Positions 1 to 8,670 of a DNA stretch of 62,344 nt are shown here, piece after piece; position 1 is the first letter of the stretch, and every line of letters starts with the position of its first letter. The notes beneath the pieces were generated by a model. It was not told the DNA's origin. It made no database searches and saw only the letters and a list, made by a program, of their open reading frames with translations. The stretch is from contig UBJO01000058.1 in the NCBI GenBank assembly GCA_900465665.1, forward strand, positions 1 to 62,344, written 5' to 3'. A program made the translations under genes and the position numbers. Source of the DNA: Hyphomicrobiales bacterium (GTDB lineage Bacteria; Pseudomonadota; Alphaproteobacteria; Rhizobiales; Rhizobiaceae).

Positions 1-704
1 ACGATCGACTTGATGCCCTTGAAGCCATATTTCCAGGGAACGACCAGCCGGATCGGCGCGCCGTTCTGGTTGGGCAGCGTCTCGCCATAAAGCCCGACGG
101 CAAGCAGCGTCAGCGGGTGGTTGGCCTCGTCGAGGCGCAAACCTTCCACATAGGGCCAGTCAAGCGATTGGAAAATCCCCTTCTGCCCCGGCATCTCCTC
201 AGGGCGCACAACGGTCTCGAAGGCGACATACTTGGCGCTCCCGAGCGGCTCGACCTTGCTGAGCAGCGAGGCCAGCGGAAAGCCATCCCACGGGATCACC
301 ATCGACCATGCTTCGACGCAGCGCATGCGATAGGTGCGGCTCTCGATCGGGAATTCCTTCATCAGCACGTCGAGATCGAAGGTGCCCGGCTTGTTGACCA
401 TGCCGTCGACCTTGATCGTCCAGGGCGTGGGCTTGAAGTCACCCGACAGCGCCGCCGGATCACCCTTGTCGAGCCCGAACTCGTAGAAGTTATTGTAAGT
501 GGTCACATCCTTGATCGGCGTCAGCTTCTCGTCGACCTTGTACTTGCTGTCGATGGTCGTAAGCGCGGCCGCACTGGCTGTGCCGGCACCCAAGAGGCCG
601 ACGGCTCCGATCGCGGCAGCGCTGAGGAACTGACGGCGATCGAGATAGGTCTGGCGCGGCGTAATCTCCGAAGAGGCGATCCTGGGTGGACGGTAGACGG
701 GCAT
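1..704 (-). CDS. msrP: Protein-methionine-sulfoxide reductase catalytic subunit MsrP (3' end outside window)
   Basis: Periplasmic molybdopterin oxidoreductase of the YedY/MsrP family, which repairs oxidised methionines in envelope proteins together with the haem membrane subunit MsrQ. Translating the minus strand from the ATG at 704 gives a twin-arginine signal (DRRQFLSAAA near residue 22, then a hydrophobic stretch ending in alanines), as expected for a cofactor-loaded Tat substrate. The family segments for cofactor binding follow, including MRCVEAWSMVIPWDG, whose cysteine is the molybdenum ligand in the family, and LVVPWKYGFKG near the window edge. A good ribosome site (CTCAGGAGGATA, reverse strand) lies just upstream and fixes the start. 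The C-terminus and any msrQ are beyond base 1. Confidence 0.9.
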   Translation of the reverse strand, partial: MPVYRPPRIASSEITPRQTYLDRRQFLSAAAIGAVGLLGAGTASAAALTTIDSKYKVDEKLTPIKDVTTYNNFYEFGLDKGDPAALSGDFKPTPWTIKVDGMVNKPGTFDLDVLMKEFPIESRTYRMRCVEAWSMVIPWDGFPLASLLSKVEPLGSAKYVAFETVVRPEEMPGQKGIFQSLDWPYVEGLRLDEANHPLTLLAVGLYGETLPNQNGAPIRLVVPWKYGFKGIKSI

Positions 705-1035
705 AGTATCCTCCTGAGCAACATAAGCTCGGCATGGACCTTGAACGCATTCAAGGTTGTTTCGGATCACTGTTTACGCCTTGAAGCGGCCGGCCGGGAA
801 GCCAACTTATCGTGTAGCGAAAACGTGGCGTCCGTCTGTAACAAACCACGTTCTGCCCACGTATATGATCGATGGGCGCCTGAGGCGTACCGAGGAGTAC
901 CGCTTTTGCCTTTCCCGGTAGTGACAGCATATACTCTTTGGATTAGGACAATTCCAAAAAGCAGCGATAGTAGAAGCGTGTTGTCAAAATCCGCCCGCTA
1001 TCGCGGAAGACTTCCGATGTTGTGAGGAAACACCA
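705..1035. other. Intergenic region between divergent msrP and ilvD
   Basis: About 330 bases with no convincing gene. It must carry the promoters of two divergent genes. Visible structure: an inverted repeat TTTGGA (937-942) / TCCAAA (953-958), and TTGTCA (about 991) some 45 bases before ilvD, which could be a -35 element but has no clear -10 partner. A TGAGGAAA ribosome site precedes ilvD. I cannot assign a promoter confidently. Confidence 0.4.
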
Positions 1036-2874
1036 ATGCCAGCTTATCGTTCGAGAACCACGACCCACGGCCGCAACATGGCGGGTGCGCGCGGCCTTTG
1101 GCGCGCCACGGGCATGAAGGATTCGGATTTCGGCAAGCCGATTATCGCGGTGGTCAACTCCTTCACCCAGTTCGTGCCGGGTCACGTCCACCTGAAGGAC
1201 CTCGGCCAGCTCGTCGCGCGGGAGATCGAAGCGGCCGGCGGCGTTGCCAAGGAGTTCAACACGATCGCCGTCGACGACGGTATCGCCATGGGCCATGACG
1301 GCATGCTCTATTCGCTGCCTTCGCGCGAATTGATCGCCGACAGCGTCGAATACATGGTCAACGCCCACTGCGCCGACGCCATGGTCTGCATCTCCAACTG
1401 CGACAAGATCACCCCCGGCATGCTGATGGCCTCGCTGCGCCTCAATATACCGACGGTTTTCGTCTCCGGCGGTCCTATGGAAGCCGGCAAGGTGGTGCTG
1501 AACGGCAAGAAGGTCGCGCTCGACCTCGTCGATGCCATGGTCGCGGCCGCCGACGACAAGATCAGCGATGAAGACGTCGCCGTCATCGAGCGCTCCGCTT
1601 GCCCGACCTGCGGCTCCTGCTCTGGCATGTTCACGGCAAACTCGATGAACTGTCTGACGGAAGCCCTGGGCCTGTCCTTACCAGGAAACGGCTCGACGCT
1701 TGCCACCCATTCCGACCGCAAGGAACTCTTCCTTGAAGCCGGTCGTCGCGTCGTCGAGCTTGCCCGCCGTTATTACGAACAGGACGATCTGACCGCTCTA
1801 CCGCGCACCATCGCCAGCAAGGGCGCGTTCGAAAACGCCATGGCGCTCGACATCGCCATGGGCGGCTCGACCAACACCGTCCTCCACATTCTTGCGGCCG
1901 CGCATGAAGGCGAGATCGATTTCACGATGGACGATATCGATCGCCTGTCGCGCCGCGTTCCCTGCCTGTCGAAGGTCGCGCCGGCCAAGGCCGACGTCCA
2001 CATGGAAGACGTTCACCGCGCAGGCGGCATCATGGCTATCCTCGGTGAACTCGACCGCGCCGGTCTGCTGAATGTCGATCTTCCGACGGTCCACGCTCCG
2101 ACCATGCGCGAAGCGCTGGCGCAGTGGGATGTCGCTGTCACCGACAACAAGGCTGCCTTCGATCTCTTCAGCGCCGCTCCCGGCGGTGTTCCGACGCAGG
2201 TCGCCTTCAGCCAGAGCTCGCGTTGGGAAGAACTCGACCTCGACCGCGAAACCGGTGTCATTCGCGATGCCCAGCATCCTTTCTCCAAGGATGGCGGTCT
2301 GGCCGTCCTGAAGGGCAACCTCGCGCTCGACGGCTGCATCGTGAAGACGGCAGGCGTCGATGAATCGATCCTGAAGTTCTCCGGCCCGGCCAAGGTCTAT
2401 GAAAGCCAGGACGCGGCCGTGAAGGCGATCCTGTCCAACGAAGTCGTCGCCGGCGATGTTGTGGTCATCCGCTACGAAGGTCCGAAGGGCGGCCCGGGCA
2501 TGCAGGAAATGCTCTATCCGACGAGCTACCTGAAGTCGAAGGGCCTCGGAAAGGCTTGCGCGCTGATCACCGACGGCCGCTTCTCCGGCGGCACCTCGGG
2601 TCTGTCGATCGGCCACGCCTCTCCGGAAGCGGCCAATGGCGGCACCATCGGCCTCGTGCGCGAAGGCGACATGATCGACATCGACATCCCGAACCGCACC
2701 ATCAGCCTGCGCGTGGATGACAAGGAACTGGCAACCCGCCGCGCCGAACAGGACGCCAAGGGCTGGCAGCCGGCCGAAAAGCGCAAGCGCAACGTGACGA
2801 CCGCGCTGAAGGCTTATGCCGCCTTCGCAACCAGCGCCGACCGTGGCGCCGTTCGCGATCTCGGCGATCGCTGA
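1036..2874 (+). CDS. ilvD: Dihydroxy-acid dehydratase
   Basis: Catalyses dehydration of 2,3-dihydroxy-isovalerate and 2,3-dihydroxy-3-methylvalerate to the 2-keto acids, the penultimate step of valine and isoleucine synthesis (cytosolic, Fe-S dependent). The 612-residue product is full length for the family. It shows SNCDKITPGM near residue 122 and CPTCGSCSGMFTANSMN near 189-205, supplying the cysteines expected to hold the cluster, and GGPGMQEMLYPTSYL and DGRFSGGTSG towards the C-terminus. TGAGGAAA precedes the ATG. The gene stands alone: msrP is divergent and a terminator follows directly. Confidence 0.97.
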   Translation: MPAYRSRTTTHGRNMAGARGLWRATGMKDSDFGKPIIAVVNSFTQFVPGHVHLKDLGQLVAREIEAAGGVAKEFNTIAVDDGIAMGHDGMLYSLPSRELIADSVEYMVNAHCADAMVCISNCDKITPGMLMASLRLNIPTVFVSGGPMEAGKVVLNGKKVALDLVDAMVAAADDKISDEDVAVIERSACPTCGSCSGMFTANSMNCLTEALGLSLPGNGSTLATHSDRKELFLEAGRRVVELARRYYEQDDLTALPRTIASKGAFENAMALDIAMGGSTNTVLHILAAAHEGEIDFTMDDIDRLSRRVPCLSKVAPAKADVHMEDVHRAGGIMAILGELDRAGLLNVDLPTVHAPTMREALAQWDVAVTDNKAAFDLFSAAPGGVPTQVAFSQSSRWEELDLDRETGVIRDAQHPFSKDGGLAVLKGNLALDGCIVKTAGVDESILKFSGPAKVYESQDAAVKAILSNEVVAGDVVVIRYEGPKGGPGMQEMLYPTSYLKSKGLGKACALITDGRFSGGTSGLSIGHASPEAANGGTIGLVREGDMIDIDIPNRTISLRVDDKELATRRAEQDAKGWQPAEKRKRNVTTALKAYAAFATSADRGAVRDLGDR

Positions 2875-2904
2875 ACCTGCTGATTAAAAGTCAGTTGCTC
2901 TATT

Positions 2905-2940
2905 AAACCGGTCGCCTCAAAGCGGCCGGTTTATGTTTTT
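2905..2940. terminator. Bidirectional rho-independent terminator after ilvD
   Basis: AAACCGGTCGC (2905-2915), loop CTCAAA, GCGGCCGGTTT (2922-2932): an 11-bp stem with one G-U pair, followed by ATGTTTTT on the plus strand. It ends ilvD and overlaps the last codons and stop of the convergent LprI-like gene, which it could also terminate. Confidence 0.75.
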
Positions 2941-3270
2941 GTAGCTTTCGGCCAGCTGCTTCAGCCGCTCGTCATAGGCGGCCTGGATGCAGGCGACGTC
3001 GGCGGCGCACTCCTGGCGCTTCTTCAGCCACGCCGTCTGCTCGTCCTGCATCGTGCCGCGCGAGCCCATGGCAAGCAGGCCGGACAACAGGTCGAAGGTC
3101 GTCACCATCTTCACGTCGGCGTCGTTCAGCGCGCGGTTATCGCAGATCGCCTTCTCGTCCGGCTTCAACTCCTTGGCCTCGCAATCGAAGCTTGCCGCGT
3201 GGCTTGTCCCGGCGCAGCAAAGCAGCAGGGCGGCGGCGGTGAAGAGAAGGGGCTGGCGATATCGCGTCAT
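2917..3270 (-). CDS. LprI/DUF1311-family small secreted protein
   Basis: 117-residue protein with an N-terminal signal peptide (residues 1 to about 25, cleavage near SHA/AS) and a mature domain with four cysteines (FDCEAKE, AICDN, QECAADVACI). The Cys spacing and the AWLKKRQECA...CIQAAYDERLKQL ending match the DUF1311 family (YecT, mycobacterial lysozyme inhibitor LprI). These are periplasmic or surface proteins of mostly unknown role, so lysozyme inhibition is not established here. It lies 19 bases downstream of the DUF1232 gene on the same strand and is probably co-transcribed with it. Confidence 0.75.
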   Translation of the reverse strand: MTRYRQPLLFTAAALLLCCAGTSHAASFDCEAKELKPDEKAICDNRALNDADVKMVTTFDLLSGLLAMGSRGTMQDEQTAWLKKRQECAADVACIQAAYDERLKQLAESYKNINRPL

Positions 3271-3289
3271 GCAGTGGTTCCTGTCTGGT

Positions 3290-3670
3290 CTAGCTGGCTC
3301 TCAAGAATGCCATGCCGACGAAGATGATGCAGCAAAGCCAGATGGCAAGGATGACGATCAGCCCGGCGCGGCTGGACGGCCGCTCGATACGTGCTGCGGC
3401 GTCGACGCGCAGGTCCGCCATCACATTGAAGGGGATGAGCCTGACGGCGAGCATGATGCCGAGCGGCACGATCAGGAGATCGTCGAGATAACCGAGCACG
3501 GGAATGAAATCGGGGATCAGGTCGATCGGCGACAACGCGTAGGCAGCGACGCCGCCAGCGACCGCCTTGGCGTACCAGGGCACCCGCTTGTCGCGCGCGG
3601 CGAGCCACAAGGCCACGATGTCACGCTTCAGTGATTTCGCCCAGAGTTTGGCCTTTGATATCAGTCGCAT
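3290..3670 (-). CDS. YkvA family membrane protein (DUF1232)
   Basis: 126 residues. The core WYAKAVAGGVAAYALSPIDLIPDFIPVLGYLDD (about residues 32-64) is the diagnostic DUF1232 segment. It is followed by a hydrophobic stretch at 65-80 and a C-terminal transmembrane helix (LIVILAIWLCCIIFVGMAF, about 104-122). The family is widespread and its function is unknown. It is probably the first gene of a two-gene minus-strand unit with the LprI-like gene. Confidence 0.85.
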   Translation of the reverse strand: MRLISKAKLWAKSLKRDIVALWLAARDKRVPWYAKAVAGGVAAYALSPIDLIPDFIPVLGYLDDLLIVPLGIMLAVRLIPFNVMADLRVDAAARIERPSSRAGLIVILAIWLCCIIFVGMAFLRAS

Positions 3671-3809
3671 GCCTGTCGTTCCTGACTCAGTTTGGCAAGT
3701 ATGTCGCGCATCGGTTCACCCGCCTTGATCTTCCATGCTTCTGCCCTCTTTCCTTTCTAGCGTCCGGCACTACAACGTTCTCTCAAGACGATTTCAAGAA
3801 GGGATTCTT

Positions 3810-5228
3810 ATGCACGACCTGTTGAAGCGCGCCTCTCTGCCGCTGCTTGCTCTGGTGCTTGCACTGCCGATCAATGCTCATGCCCAAACGGCAAATGGCG
3901 AGACGGCCAAGACCGTGCCGCAGAGCCAGATGGAAATGCAGCTGTCCTTCGCGCCGCTCGTCAAGCAGACGGCGGGTGCGGTGGTGAACGTTTATGCGGA
4001 AAAGACCGTCCGCCGCCAGTCGCCCTTTGCCGGCGATCCCTTCTTCGAGCAGTTCTTCGGTCAGCAGATGCCGAACCGTACGCAGAAGCAGTCCTCGCTC
4101 GGCTCCGGCGTCATCGTCGAGGCGAACGGTACGATCGTGACCAACAACCACGTCATCGAGGGCGCCGACGAAATCAAGATCGCGCTCTCGGATGGCCGCG
4201 AGTTTCCCTGCAAGGTCATTCTGAAGGACGATCGTCTGGATCTCGCCGTGCTCAAGGTCGATACCAAGCAGACATTCCCGGCGCTTTCGATCGGCAATTC
4301 CGACGCCGTTGAAGTTGGCGATCTCGTGCTTGCCATCGGCAATCCGTTCGGTGTCGGCCAGACGGTCACCTCTGGCATCGTCTCGGCGCTGGCGCGCAAC
4401 CAGGTCGTCAAGGACGAGTTCGGCTTCTTCATCCAGACGGACGCCTCGATCAACCCCGGCAATTCCGGCGGCGCGCTGATGAACATGAAGGGCGAACTGA
4501 TCGGCATCAACACCGCGATCTTCTCACGCGGCGGCGGCTCCAATGGTATCGGCTTCGCCATCCCCGCCAACCTCGTGAAAGTCTTCATCGCTTCCGCCGA
4601 CGCGGGCGTGAAGACCTTCGAGCGTCCTTATGTCGGCGCGACCTTCGATGCGGTCACCTCCGACGTCGCCGATGCGCTCGGCCTCGAAAAGGCGCGCGGC
4701 GCCATCGTCGTCAAGGTCACGGAAGGCGGCCCGGCCGCAAAGGCGGGCCTGAAGGCAGGCGAAGTCATCACCGCCGTCGATGGCATCTCGGTGGAGCATC
4801 CCGACGCACTGTATTACCGCCTGACCACGGCCGGTCTCGGCAAGCCTGTCGATCTCGCCATCATCGACAATGGCAAGGAAGAGCATGTGAAGATGACGCT
4901 CGGCCAGGCGCCCGAGACGACGCCGCGCGACCAGCGCACGATCGGCGGCCGTTCGCCGTTCACAGGCACCGTCGTCGAGAACCTGTCGCCGCGCGTGGCC
5001 GATGAACTGCGCATGGCAAGCGAGAGCACGGGTGTCGTCGTTTCGGAAGTGAAGGATGGCTCCGTTGCCCAGCAGCTCGGCTTCGAGCCGAAGGACATCA
5101 TCGTTTCCGTCAACAGCGCCGATGTGAAGTCCACCAAGGATCTCGCTACGCTCGCCGCGCAGAACCCGAGCTTCTGGCGCGTCGAGATTGAGCGCAACGG
5201 CCAGCGCATCCGGCAGTTCTTCCGATGA
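3810..5228 (+). CDS. Do-family periplasmic serine protease (DegP/DegQ type)
   Basis: 472 residues from the ATG at 3810. That start was chosen because it opens a Sec signal peptide (MHDLLKRASLPLLALVLALP, cleavage near AHA/Q) behind AGAAGGGA; an in-frame ATG at 3735 would bury the signal. The trypsin-like domain has the full triad: H114 (TNNHVIEGA), D144 (DDRLDLAVL), S219 (NPGNSGGAL). Two PDZ domains follow (about 275-360 and 385-465). Proteases of this type degrade or chaperone misfolded envelope proteins. Its stop codon overlaps the rarA start (ATGA), so the two are translationally coupled. Assignment between DegP and DegQ is not possible from sequence alone. Confidence 0.93.
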   Translation: MHDLLKRASLPLLALVLALPINAHAQTANGETAKTVPQSQMEMQLSFAPLVKQTAGAVVNVYAEKTVRRQSPFAGDPFFEQFFGQQMPNRTQKQSSLGSGVIVEANGTIVTNNHVIEGADEIKIALSDGREFPCKVILKDDRLDLAVLKVDTKQTFPALSIGNSDAVEVGDLVLAIGNPFGVGQTVTSGIVSALARNQVVKDEFGFFIQTDASINPGNSGGALMNMKGELIGINTAIFSRGGGSNGIGFAIPANLVKVFIASADAGVKTFERPYVGATFDAVTSDVADALGLEKARGAIVVKVTEGGPAAKAGLKAGEVITAVDGISVEHPDALYYRLTTAGLGKPVDLAIIDNGKEEHVKMTLGQAPETTPRDQRTIGGRSPFTGTVVENLSPRVADELRMASESTGVVVSEVKDGSVAQQLGFEPKDIIVSVNSADVKSTKDLATLAAQNPSFWRVEIERNGQRIRQFFR

Positions 5229-6541
5229 GCAATGATCTCTTCGCGCCGCGCATTCCGCCGGAGGTCGCCAACAGGCGGCCGCTGGCGGATCGGCTTCGCC
5301 CGCAGACCATCGCCGACGTCACCGGTCAGGATCACCTGACCGGCGAGGACGGTGTGCTCAGGCGGATGATCGAAAGCGGCTCGTTGGGATCGATGATCTT
5401 CTGGGGGCCACCAGGAACCGGCAAGACCACCGTCGCGCGCCTGCTGTCGGGCGAGGCGGGTCTTGCCTTCGAACAGATTTCGGCGATCTTCTCAGGCGTC
5501 GCCGATCTCAAGAAAGTCTTCGAGGCCGCCCGGCTGCGCCGCATGGATGGGCGCCAGACGCTTCTCTTCGTCGACGAGATCCATCGCTTCAACCGTGCCC
5601 AGCAGGATAGCTTCCTGCCCGTCATGGAAGACGGCACCGTCATCCTCGTCGGTGCCACCACCGAGAACCCGTCCTTCGAGCTCAACGCCGCTCTTTTGTC
5701 GCGCGCCCGCGTGCTGACCTTCAAGTCGCATGACGATCAGAGCCTTGCCGAGCTTTTGAACCGCGCCGAAGCGATCGAGGGCAGGGAGCTGCCGCTTACG
5801 CCGGAAGCCCGCGTCAGCCTGTTGCGCATGGCCGATGGCGATGGCCGCGCCGTGCTGACGCTCGCCGAGGAAGTCTGGCGCGCTGCCCGCCGCGACGAAA
5901 TCTTCGACACCGAGGGACTGACGAAGATCGTCCAGCGCCGCGCCCCCGTCTACGACAAGGCCCAGGACGGCCACTACAATCTGATCTCGGCACTGCACAA
6001 ATCCGTGCGCGGCTCCGATCCCGATGCGGCACTCTATTATTTGGCGCGCATGTTTGATGCCGGTGAGGACCCGCTCTATCTCGGCCGCCGGCTGGTGCGC
6101 ATGGCGGTCGAGGATATCGGCCTTGCCGATCCCCAGGCGCTTGTCATCTGCAACGCCGCCAAGGATGCTTACGACTATCTCGGCTCGCCCGAGGGGGAGC
6201 TGGCGCTCGCGCAGGCGTGCGTCTACCTCGCCACCGCGCCGAAATCCAACGCCGTCTACACCGCCTTCAAGGCCGCCACCATGGCTGCCAAGCAGAACGG
6301 CTCGCTATTGCCGCCCAAGCACATCCTGAACGCGCCGACCAAGCTGATGAAGGATGAGGGCTACAACGAAGGCTATCGCTACGACCACGACGAGCCGGAC
6401 GCTTTTTCCGGCCAGGACTATTTCCCGGAGAAGATGGGCCGCCAGACGTTTTACGATCCGCCCGAGCGCGGCTTCGAGCGTGATATCCGCAAGCGGCTTG
6501 AATGGTGGTCGAAACTCAGGAAAGAGCGCAATCAGCGCTGA
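5225..6541 (+). CDS. rarA: Replication-associated recombination protein A (AAA+ ATPase)
   Basis: 438 residues, full length for RarA/MgsA (the WRNIP1 family), a clamp-loader-like ATPase acting at stalled replication forks. Walker A is GPPGTGKTT at 61-69, Walker B FVDEIHRF at 115-122, and sensor 1 lies in VGATTENPSFELN. The C-terminal tetramerisation part (LYLGRRLVRMAVEDIGLADP; PPKHILNAPTKLMKD) is intact. It overlaps the upstream protease gene by four bases. Its TGA stop directly abuts the stop of the convergent DUF1883 gene (TGATCA at 6539-6544). Confidence 0.95.
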   Translation: MSNDLFAPRIPPEVANRRPLADRLRPQTIADVTGQDHLTGEDGVLRRMIESGSLGSMIFWGPPGTGKTTVARLLSGEAGLAFEQISAIFSGVADLKKVFEAARLRRMDGRQTLLFVDEIHRFNRAQQDSFLPVMEDGTVILVGATTENPSFELNAALLSRARVLTFKSHDDQSLAELLNRAEAIEGRELPLTPEARVSLLRMADGDGRAVLTLAEEVWRAARRDEIFDTEGLTKIVQRRAPVYDKAQDGHYNLISALHKSVRGSDPDAALYYLARMFDAGEDPLYLGRRLVRMAVEDIGLADPQALVICNAAKDAYDYLGSPEGELALAQACVYLATAPKSNAVYTAFKAATMAAKQNGSLLPPKHILNAPTKLMKDEGYNEGYRYDHDEPDAFSGQDYFPEKMGRQTFYDPPERGFERDIRKRLEWWSKLRKERNQR

Positions 6542-6850
6542 TCAAGACGCCCGCTTCTGGCCTGATGGAGTGGTGATGATCTTGACGGACGATTCCGCAA
6601 GGCCATGATGACCTTCCATGTCGACCACGAGATGCCAGTGGCCGCTGTCGGGGATCGGCACCCTAATCGGGGATTTGCGCGCAACGCCGCCCACATATTT
6701 GAAGTCGAGCACTTCGGTGAAACGCTGGTAGTTCGGCGAGGTCATGAGCCGAACATTGGCGACCGCGTTCAAGGTCACCTCGATCACCGTTCCGGCGCGC
6801 TGCTCCTTGAGATCGTAATGAGTGAAGCGGAAATTCGGCTTGTTCGGCAT
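6542..6850 (-). CDS. DUF1883 domain protein
   Basis: 102 residues. FTHYDLKEQRAGTVIEVTLN at the N-terminus, then RFTEVLDFKYVGGVARKSPIRVPIPDSGHWHLVVDMEG, is the layout I associate with DUF1883, a small beta-rich cytosolic family of unknown function. There is no signal peptide or membrane segment. It is convergent with rarA with no spacer between the stop codons. Confidence 0.75.
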   Translation of the reverse strand: MPNKPNFRFTHYDLKEQRAGTVIEVTLNAVANVRLMTSPNYQRFTEVLDFKYVGGVARKSPIRVPIPDSGHWHLVVDMEGHHGLAESSVKIITTPSGQKRAS

Positions 6851-6965
6851 CGTGTCTGCTCGGCGTGGGGTAGGGGCAGATGATACGAAACGGCGGTTAA
6901 GGAAGCGTTCGCCAACGCCTGCGGGAACGCCGTCGCGCGCTCCCGCGGAGGTGGATCATGTCCCG

Positions 6966-7226
6966 TCAGTGCACATGTCCGCGACTATCGGGCCGATTGA
7001 ACGGCAGCAGCGTGCGGGTGCGGATGATCGCGATCTGCGTGGCATCGTGATCGCACTCGTCGGAGGCGAAGTGCAACGCGGCGCTCTCGCTGATAAACAG
7101 ACCGCCGACACGCCCCTCGCGATCCTGAACCACCCATCCGCCGCCCTTGCTCCGGCCGATGGTGAAGCGCGGCAGTGGGTTAGGCTGGATGGTCGCGGCG
7201 AGGGCGCGCGCGTTGGAGGAGGGCAT
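6966..7226 (-). CDS. Small hypothetical protein
   Basis: 86-residue protein that I do not recognise. The start at 7226 has a good AAGGAAAG site seven bases upstream. The central part (RFTIGRSKGGGWVVQDREGRVGGLFISESAALHFASDE) has alternating hydrophobic residues, and the spacing GGGWVVQDREGRVGGLF...A..FA suggests a small beta-beta-alpha fold with residues to bind a partner. No catalytic motif or export signal is visible. It lies between DUF1883 and the DapA-like gene on the same strand, with gaps of about 50-115 bases, so it may be co-transcribed with either. Confidence 0.55.
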   Translation of the reverse strand: MPSSNARALAATIQPNPLPRFTIGRSKGGGWVVQDREGRVGGLFISESAALHFASDECDHDATQIAIIRTRTLLPFNRPDSRGHVH

Positions 7227-7277
7227 GATCTTTCCTTTCAGGCTGGATGATCGAGGCTGTGATTGGAGTTGTTAGCC

Positions 7278-8180
7278 TTAGACGGCCCGCGCTTGGCGAC
7301 GGCTCTCGGCCAGCCCTGTCAGGGCGGCGAAGACCGCAGCCTTCTCGGTGGTATCAAGGCCGACCATCGGCAGGCGGACGTCAGGGGACGTGCCAAGCAG
7401 CACATGCAGCGCGTATTTGACGGGAGCCGGCGAGCCATCTTCCGCAAGCGCCCGGATGAGTGGCTGCAGACGATCATGCAGCGCCGTGGCCGCTGCCACG
7501 TTGCCCGTCTTCGCTAGGCGATGAAGCGAAGCAAACAAGCGCGGCTCGACATTCGCACCAGACGACAGCATGCCGTCTCCGCCGCAAGCGAGAAACGAAA
7601 GCGCGCTGGCGTCATCGGATGACAAAGAGACGAAGCGCCGGCGCAAACGCGGCGCAAGCCGGGCCGCACCGCCTGAGTGGACGATGCCGAGAATGCGCTC
7701 GACGGGCGCCAGCGCATCGAGGCTCTCAGGCGCCAGGCTGCTGGCGCAACGGGAGGGGTTGTCATCGATGATGACAGGCAGATCGCTCTCCGCCGCCACC
7801 TGCTCAAGATGGTGGACGATGCCCTTCTGCCCCGGCTTCGCATAATAGGGCACCGTGACCAGCGCCGCGTCAGCACCGAGCTTCCGCGCCTCCAGCGTTA
7901 GCGCGATCGTGGTCGATGTGGCATTGGTGCCGGTGGCGGCGATGACGGGCACCCGCCCGGCCGCGACCCTGACGCAGGTACGGATGATGGCCGCCCGCTC
8001 GGTGGGCGACAATGTCGGCCCTTCGCCGGTTACGGTGCAGACAGCCAGTCCGTCGATGCCGGAATTGATCTGCCTCTCCGCCAGCCGCTCGAGCATTGCA
8101 AGGTCGAGCCGGTCGTTCCTGAATGGCGTGACCAGCGCCGTGATCACCGTTCCCAGTCGTAGTCGCGTGTCCATCCGCAT
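7278..8180 (-). CDS. DapA/DHDPS-superfamily protein lacking the Schiff-base lysine
   Basis: About 300 residues from the ATG at 8180. An alternative ATG lies at 8174, and an upstream in-frame start at 8228 would overlap the preceding small gene. The TIM-barrel landmarks of the dihydrodipicolinate synthase/N-acetylneuraminate lyase family are present (GTVITALVTPF, GEGPTLSPTERAAII, VTVPYYAKPGQKG, NPSR). However, the segment that should read GIKE around the catalytic lysine reads LGIVHSGG, and the GTTGE substrate loop reads TVTGE. Classical aldolase chemistry through a lysine imine is therefore unlikely. The gene follows a 51-codon membrane-protein gene by seven bases. Real dapA must lie elsewhere; I would not name this gene dapA. 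Confidence 0.7.
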   Translation of the reverse strand: MRMDTRLRLGTVITALVTPFRNDRLDLAMLERLAERQINSGIDGLAVCTVTGEGPTLSPTERAAIIRTCVRVAAGRVPVIAATGTNATSTTIALTLEARKLGADAALVTVPYYAKPGQKGIVHHLEQVAAESDLPVIIDDNPSRCASSLAPESLDALAPVERILGIVHSGGAARLAPRLRRRFVSLSSDDASALSFLACGGDGMLSSGANVEPRLFASLHRLAKTGNVAAATALHDRLQPLIRALAEDGSPAPVKYALHVLLGTSPDVRLPMVGLDTTEKAAVFAALTGLAESRRQARAV

Positions 8181-8187
8181 GGCCGTG

Positions 8188-8343
8188 TCAGAAACTGCCC
8201 CAGATGACGTAGATCTCGACGGCGGCAAGCACGAGGCCGAAGATGATCAGTAAATGCGCCGTGCGCTTCTCGCGCATTTGCCGTTTGACCATCGGCCGTC
8301 GGGGCCGGCCGGTTGGAGGGTGGGGAAACAGGAAGTCTCGCAT
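8188..8343 (-). CDS. 51-residue single-pass membrane protein
   Basis: ATG at 8343 with CAGAGGTAG about seven bases upstream. The product starts MRDFLFPHPPTGRPRRPMVK, is Arg/Lys-rich to about residue 31, then has one hydrophobic helix (LLIIFGLVLAAVEIYVIWG, about 31-49) ending at residue 51. The layout is that of a small inner-membrane protein with a cytoplasmic basic tail. The stop is seven bases before the DapA-like start, so the pair looks translationally coupled. Function unknown. Confidence 0.6.
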   Translation of the reverse strand: MRDFLFPHPPTGRPRRPMVKRQMREKRTAHLLIIFGLVLAAVEIYVIWGSF

Positions 8344-8670
8344 GACGTCTACCTCTGAATTTCGACCACAGGCTAACGCCGCGCGGCGTATGAAATCCAT
8401 TCGCGGGTCTTCGACGGGAAATAGAAATCTCATAAAGGCGGGCTGGCTCGTGGCGGACAGCGATCGCTAAATCGAATTCGAAATCATGGACTTGCTGCGC
8501 GTTTCGGACTCGACTTGCGAAGCACTTGAATCAGAATGACAAGGCACGGGAGGAGATTGTGCAAGCGCATGTCGGGAGCGCGTCATGCCGTTCGTCCTTG
8601 CATGATAAGGCGGCGCGATCGCGCTGCGGAGCGTTCACGTATCAGCCGCTATCGGCACAGGGAGAGAAAT
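8344..8670. other. Intergenic region with divergent promoters
   Basis: About 327 bases between the small membrane-protein gene (minus) and doxX (plus). I see no gene I would defend. A perfect 10-bp palindrome TCGAATTCGA lies at 8472-8481. GGGAGAGAA directly before 8671 is the doxX ribosome site. In-frame extension of doxX upstream to 8536 is possible but gives an Arg-rich, non-membrane leader and is disfavoured. Confidence 0.4.
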
